Assembly (NCBI RefSeq): GCF_019216885.1
Contig: NZ_JAAQRC020000002.1
Location: 1 to 64,000 of the forward strand
DNA length: 64,000 bases
Source: Methylobacterium sp. SyP6R
GTDB taxonomy: Bacteria; Pseudomonadota; Alphaproteobacteria; Rhizobiales; Beijerinckiaceae
Direction of reading: 5' to 3'
Shown: in pieces, positions 59,666-64,000 of the stretch
Numbering within the stretch: position 1 is the stretch's first letter
How the letters are laid out: each line of letters opens with the position of its first letter
Notes under the pieces: model-generated
Told to the model about the DNA's origin: nothing
The model's input: the letters and a program-made list of their open reading frames with translations, nothing else
The model's database searches: none
Made by a program: the position numbers and the translations under genes

Positions 59666-61773
59666 TGGTCGGACCCTTTTGCCCTGAATCCCTTGCGGAC
59701 GAGACAGATCGACCCGTCGCCCTGGATCACCGCGTCGAACGGCGAGGTGACGACGGTGGAGGTCTCGCGCTCCATGATCACCGCCGGGCCGGCGATCCGG
59801 TCGCCGGCGCTGAGGCTGTCGCGCGCCACGATGGCGCTCTCGCGCGGCTCGCCGCTCGCCGGATCGAACACCGCCCGCCGGGTCGTCCCCGCCACCGCCC
59901 GGCTTCCCACGGGATCGAGGCTCTCGCGCCGGGGGCCGGGCGGCTCGTCCTGCACCTTCACCGAGAGGGTGACGATCTCGACGTCGAGGTCGTCGAGCCC
60001 GTCGATCGGCCGGCCGAAGAACTGCGCGTAACGCGACCGGAAGGCGTCGCGGATCCGGCCCGAATCCTCATTGCGGAAGGGGCGGTCGGGCAGGGACACG
60101 GGGATCTCCCAGCCCTGGCCGACATAGCGCATATAGGCGACCACCTCGACGGTGAGGGAGGCGGCCGTGCCGGCGCGCACGAAGCGCTCGGCCGTCCCAC
60201 GCAAGTCCGCGAGCTGGGCGTTGAGGGCCGCCGCGTCGAAGGCCGAGAGCCGGATCGGGCGCGAGCCGACCGCCTCGTAGCCGAACGGCGCCTTGAGGAA
60301 GCCGATCGCCGAGCCGACCCCGGCCCCAGCCGGGATGAGGCAGAGATCGATACCGAGCTTCTCGCACAGGCGTGCGGCGTGCAGGGGCGCCGCGCCGCCG
60401 AACGCGATCATCACGCCGTCGGCGATATCCTTGCCGTTCTCCACCGCATGGACCCGGGCGGCATTGGCCATGTTCTCGTCCACGACCTCGCCGATGCCGA
60501 AGGCCGCCGCGACCGGCGCGAGGCCGAGCCGGTCCCCGATTGCCGCCGCGACCGCGGCCTCGGCCTTCGCCGCCGAGAGCGTGATCGCGCCGCCCGCGAA
60601 GGCGTCGGGATCGAGCTTGGCGAGGAGCAGGTCCGCATCCGTGATCGTCGGTCGGGTCCCGCCGCGCTGGTAGCAGGCCGGGCCGGGCTCAGAGCCGGCG
60701 CTCTCCGGGCCGGTCTGGATGCGGCCCATGGCATCGACCCAGGCGATCGACCCGCCGCCGGCCCCGATCTCGATCATCTCGATGACCGGGATCGAGATCG
60801 GCATGCCGGAGCCCTTGCAGAACCGGGTGGTGCGCGCGACCTCGAAGCTGCGCGCGGTGCGCGGCTGGAAGCCCTCGATCAGGCAGATCTTCGCGGTCGT
60901 GCCGCCCATGTCGTAGGACACGACCTTGCCGAGGTCGAAGCGCCGGGCGATGTCGGCCGCGAAGATGGCGCCGCCCGCCGGCCCCGATTCGATCAGCCGG
61001 ACCGGGAATTCCGCGGCCGTCTCCAGCGAGACCAGGCCGCCGCCCGAATGGATCATGAAGATCGGGCACTCGGCGCCCGCCTCCTTGAGCCTGACCTGGA
61101 ACCGGCCGAGGTAATCGGCCATCTGCGGCCGCACATAGGCGTTGGCGCAGACGGTGTTGAAGCGCTCGAACTCGCGCATCTGCGGCGAGACCTCGGACGA
61201 GAGCGAGATCGGCACGCCGACCTTGCGGCTCAGGATCTCGCGGGCGCGCCGCTCATGGCCCGGGTTGGCGTAGGCATGGATGAAGCCGATCGCGATCGCC
61301 CCAAACCCGCGCTGCGCCAGCACGTCGCCGAGGGCGTCCAGGGCGGCCTCGTCGAGGGCGAGCATCTCGTCGCCCCTTGCCCCGATCCGCCCGGCCACCG
61401 TGAAACGGTCCTCGCGCGGCACGAGGGGAGGGGGCAGGCGCAAGGAAAGGTCGTATTGATCGAAGCGGTTCTCGGTCCGCATCTCGATCACATCGCGAAA
61501 CCCCTCGGTGGTGACGAAGGCGACCCGTGCGCCGCGCCGCTCGATCAACGCGTTGGTGGCCAGCGTGGTGCCGTGGATGACGAGGCCGAGATCGGCCGGC
61601 GTGACGCCAGCCTCCCGGGTCACGACGGCGATACCGTCGAGGATCGCCTGTTCCGGCGCGGCGTAGGTGGTCAGCAGCTTGGTGGAGAACAGGCGGCCCC
61701 GGACATCGAGGACGATGTCCGTGAACGTGCCGCCGATATCGGCGCCGAGGCGGATCTGCGGATGCGACGTCAT
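59662..61773 (-). CDS. hyuA: Hydantoinase A/oxoprolinase family protein
   Basis: The 703-aa A subunit, which binds ATP. It has the actin-like phosphate motif GADIGGTFTDIVLD at the N-terminus, then IHGTTLATNALIERRGARVAF, and the DMGGTTAKICLIEG motif near residue 290. With the B subunit it couples ATP hydrolysis to opening of a cyclic amide. The start at 61773 places the motif at the normal distance. A long 851-base gap lies upstream with several dyads that could bind a regulator. Confidence 0.93.
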   Translation of the reverse strand: MTSHPQIRLGADIGGTFTDIVLDVRGRLFSTKLLTTYAAPEQAILDGIAVVTREAGVTPADLGLVIHGTTLATNALIERRGARVAFVTTEGFRDVIEMRTENRFDQYDLSLRLPPPLVPREDRFTVAGRIGARGDEMLALDEAALDALGDVLAQRGFGAIAIGFIHAYANPGHERRAREILSRKVGVPISLSSEVSPQMREFERFNTVCANAYVRPQMADYLGRFQVRLKEAGAECPIFMIHSGGGLVSLETAAEFPVRLIESGPAGGAIFAADIARRFDLGKVVSYDMGGTTAKICLIEGFQPRTARSFEVARTTRFCKGSGMPISIPVIEMIEIGAGGGSIAWVDAMGRIQTGPESAGSEPGPACYQRGGTRPTITDADLLLAKLDPDAFAGGAITLSAAKAEAAVAAAIGDRLGLAPVAAAFGIGEVVDENMANAARVHAVENGKDIADGVMIAFGGAAPLHAARLCEKLGIDLCLIPAGAGVGSAIGFLKAPFGYEAVGSRPIRLSAFDAAALNAQLADLRGTAERFVRAGTAASLTVEVVAYMRYVGQGWEIPVSLPDRPFRNEDSGRIRDAFRSRYAQFFGRPIDGLDDLDVEIVTLSVKVQDEPPGPRRESLDPVGSRAVAGTTRRAVFDPASGEPRESAIVARDSLSAGDRIAGPAVIMERETSTVVTSPFDAVIQGDGSICLVRKGFRAKGSDQ

Positions 61774-62624
61774 CGATGGTCCTCAGGCAGAAGGGCGGCC
61801 GGTCTCGTCGGCAGGAACGGCCGGGGGCGAAGCGGCGGGCGTGACGGCGTTCCCCGCTCCGTTGCGGCAAAGATCGGCGGCCGGGCGTGCCCGCCGTCTC
61901 GCCGCGCGCGTCGAACGCCGGGGAGATGGCCCACGCCCGGGAGCCGTGCGCGGTTGCGGATGCCGTCATGGGATCTCGATCGGAATTTCCCTGTTCACCT
62001 CGCCGCATGAGCCGTCTTGCATTGTTTCAAGACTGTCAAAATCAATACCGTGCATAGTCCTGCCACGGGGCAGATGCAAAAAGCATGCAACGTGGGTGCA
62101 TCATGCTGGTCCGGCACAGGATGAAGGCTAGTTCCAGCACGGATGTCAGGATACGAAGAAATCGACCGCACCGTAAAATTTTACTTGCCTGTCGGTGCGG
62201 TCGAGATGAGGGGTGGAGCGGCCCGCCGATGCGGCCGCCACCGGATTCCGCGCCTGCCGAAGGGGTGCGGCCTCGCCGACCGGCCCTCGGACGAGATTAA
62301 TGATAAGTAAAAATGCGTGGGATGCCGGCTGGGCGGCCGATCTCGTCGGTTCTTCCGGAGATGGTTGCCCCCGGTTCGAACGCCTCGCTTCCAGCTGTAG
62401 CCTTCGTGTCCGGACAAGGAGTGCGGCCTTATGCCAGGCGATTGTTCCAATTGACAATTTTATGACCGAAGAAGTTTTCGGTTGCTTTGCTGCCGGAGAC
62501 GATGAAATTCGCTCCCGGTCGCGCCGTCGACTGGGGGATTTGCTGGTTGACAAAGTGCGCGCCAGGCACTCTAAGTCACAACCGCAAGTGTCCATGTCTT
62601 GATCCGTCCCGAAAGGAGTCGGCG
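61774..62624. other. 851-base intergenic region with several dyads
   Basis: Contains GTCTTG-N8-CAAGAC (62014-62033), AGCATG...CATGCT (62082-62107) and a strong nested palindrome at 62162-62204. It holds the hyuA promoter (reverse) and the lipocalin-like gene promoter (forward). The small open frames here have no recognisable product. Confidence 0.5.
62162..62204. promoter_or_regulatory. Inverted repeat with nested AT palindrome
   Basis: Perfect 12-base arms TCGACCGCACCG (62162) and CGGTGCGGTCGA (62193) flank a loop that begins with the self-complementary GTAAAATTTTAC (62173-62184). It could be a terminator, an operator or a small element remnant. Confidence 0.5.
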
Positions 62625-63062
62625 ATGACAAAAGGGCTTATTGGTTGTTGGGACCTGATTGCGTGGCAGCGAAAAGATGCCGCCGGGTCCATTACTTATC
62701 CGATCGGCGAGCATGCGGTGGGATCTCTGATCTACACCCATGACGGCAACATGGCGGTGCAGATCGCGGCCGCGAACCGGCCGACGATCGATACGGGCGA
62801 TCCGCTCAACGGGGGAACGGTGGAGGAGCGGGCCACCGCGTACTCGACCTGCCTTGCCTATTTCGGCACGTTCGAGGTCAACGGGGACGAAGTCGTCCAT
62901 CACATCACCGCGAGTCTGTTCCCGGGATGGACGGGGCAGAGACAAGTCCGTCCGTTCACGCTCGTCGACCATATCCTGACTCTGCATACGCCGGTTCAGC
63001 ATCTGCCGTCCGGCGACGTCACGAACGCCCTGAGCTGGTCGAGGCGCGGCCACGTCAAGTAA
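62625..63062 (+). CDS. Lipocalin-like domain protein
   Basis: A 145-aa protein of the lipocalin-like family that starts LIGCWDLIAWQRKD and has the core GSLIYTHDGNMAVQI and YFGTFEVNGDEVVHHI. These are typical of small beta-barrel proteins found near polyketide or catabolic genes. GAAAGGAG precedes the ATG. No signal peptide is seen. It may bind a small hydrophobic ligand; function and partner are unknown. Confidence 0.85.
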   Translation: MTKGLIGCWDLIAWQRKDAAGSITYPIGEHAVGSLIYTHDGNMAVQIAAANRPTIDTGDPLNGGTVEERATAYSTCLAYFGTFEVNGDEVVHHITASLFPGWTGQRQVRPFTLVDHILTLHTPVQHLPSGDVTNALSWSRRGHVK

Positions 63063-63193
63063 GGCGTCGCCGATCCAGGTCGTCTCTCTCGGTAAAATCG
63101 TCGATTAACCGGCTCTCGATTGGCCGGCTGTCGTAAAGCTCGGGACGTCGGCAGGCGATGCCGATTCGGTCCGTCGATCGATGGGGATGCGGC

Positions 63194-64000
63194 GTGGGAA
63201 CACTCAACCGGACGCGCGCTCAATCGGGCTTGGGCGACGGCGAGGTCGCCAAACCCGCCATAGCGGGCAACGCCGATCTCGACGTCATCGCTCAGCACAT
63301 GTTCGCGCTGATGATGCGCAACGTCACGTCGGCCGGGTACATCATCGTCGAACCGGTCGGCGGTGCGCTCTCGAAGCCCGGTTGCGTGATCGCCTCGCCG
63401 TCCTATCCCCGGATCACGCCAGGCATCGACCAGGATTACGTGTTCCACTGGGTGCGCGACGCCGCCATCACGGCGATCGAGATCGCCGCCGCGCAGGGTC
63501 CGGCGCCGGCGGTCGGCGGCGCGCAGAGCCTGATCGACTACGTCACCTTCTCGCGCCTGTGCCAGGAAAACGTGCAGGAGGCCGCGAAGCGGGACACGCA
63601 GCTGACGCTCGGTCACGCCTGCTTCACCGTCGACGGGCGCCCGCGGCCCTGGAGCGAGCAGAGCGACGGTCCCGCCCTCCAGACCATCGCCGTGATCGGC
63701 GTCTACGACCGGCTCGACGCGCCGACGCGCGCCGTCGCGAACGAACTCATCCGGATCAATCTCGACTATCTCCTCGGGGTCTACCGGCAGGCCACCATGA
63801 ATCTGTGGGAGGAGCACAAGGGGTTGTCGTTCTTTGCCCGCTCGGTGCAGCTCCGCTGCTTCCGGGAGATCGCGGCCAACACGCTCGGCATTCCGGTCCC
63901 GGCGGGGACCGATGCCGCCATCGCGTGGCTGGCCGATGCCCTCGACCGGCACTGGAACGGGACCGCCTACCTCTCCGTCCTGGACGCCGACCCGCCGCTT
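63194..64000 (+). CDS. Glycoside hydrolase family 15 (glucoamylase-like), N-terminal part
   Basis: The frame from the GTG at 63194 stays open for 269 codons to the window edge. It reads IVEPVGGALSKPGCVIASPSY, then GIDQDYVFHWVRDAAITAIE, the GH15 substrate-binding signature, and QSDGPALQTIAVIGVYDRL. This is a glucoamylase-type enzyme, releasing glucose from alpha-glucans or acting on a related glucoside. The catalytic acid residues would lie further on, outside the window. No obvious signal peptide is seen, so the enzyme may be cytoplasmic. Confidence 0.88.
   Translation, partial: MGTLNRTRAQSGLGDGEVAKPAIAGNADLDVIAQHMFALMMRNVTSAGYIIVEPVGGALSKPGCVIASPSYPRITPGIDQDYVFHWVRDAAITAIEIAAAQGPAPAVGGAQSLIDYVTFSRLCQENVQEAAKRDTQLTLGHACFTVDGRPRPWSEQSDGPALQTIAVIGVYDRLDAPTRAVANELIRINLDYLLGVYRQATMNLWEEHKGLSFFARSVQLRCFREIAANTLGIPVPAGTDAAIAWLADALDRHWNGTAYLSVLDADPPL

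Noticed and set aside
62213..62602. A 129-codon forward gene before the lipocalin-like gene
   Set aside because: No recognisable family, irregular composition, and it runs through dyads and the next gene's promoter region.

Overview
The window is very GC-rich, with dense genes, ATGA-type stop/start overlaps and several families of intergenic palindromes. Gene content (urea/amide ABC genes beside fmdA-fmdB-amiE, hut genes, many LysR/GntR regulators, TRAP and ABC uptake systems, DUF3309 and DUF2892 proteins) points to a hyphomicrobial alphaproteobacterium, most likely Methylobacterium. The genus is inferred from gene content and repeat style; nothing in the window proves it. The DNA looks like a metabolically versatile part of a chromosome or large replicon. 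I see no phage, plasmid, CRISPR, rRNA or tRNA genes.

Layout. 0.1-6.7 kb: four subunits of a Urt-type amide/urea ABC transporter, then formamidase fmdA, fmdB and aliphatic amidase amiE, an amide-scavenging locus. 6.8-18 kb: a GlcG/HbpS protein; histidine ammonia-lyase hutH and hutD; a LysR regulator; a two-component flavin monooxygenase with its reductase; and a reverse-strand operon of a polar amino-acid ABC transporter ending in a HutC-type repressor. 18.5-26.7 kb: a seven-gene reverse-strand operon for uptake and oxidation of a polyamine-like compound. 26.8-29.4 kb: an orphan antitoxin-like XRE protein, a LysR regulator and three small proteins. 29.8-39.5 kb: a hybrid histidine kinase, msrB, an AEC-family carrier, a sensor kinase paired with a sugar-binding-type periplasmic protein, and a DUF992-like secreted protein. 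39.9-44.1 kb: a FadR-type regulator divergent from a TRAP transporter (fused QM) with a KdgF-like cupin, probably sugar-acid uptake. 44.5-50.9 kb: a Cache-domain chemoreceptor, a PAS-PAS-XRE protein, a truncated chemoreceptor, a multiply frameshifted CarS-like gene and a DUF2892 protein. 51-56.9 kb: an ACP-FAAL-PlsC fusion and a FadD-like ligase, bracketed by two c-type cytochromes. 57-61.8 kb: hydantoinase/oxoprolinase subunits with a LysR regulator. 62.6 kb to the end: a lipocalin-like protein and the start of a family-15 glucoamylase.

Two signals stand out. First, the 46.9-56.9 kb stretch carries three sequences that fit an FNR/FixK-type operator and two one-mismatch relatives, next to cytochromes, DUF2892 and the acyl-lipid genes. 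This suggests an oxygen-responsive membrane-remodelling locus. Second, a 236-bp foldback element with inverted ends sits inside one copy of a palindromic repeat and is flanked by 10-bp direct repeats, a clear record of transposition.
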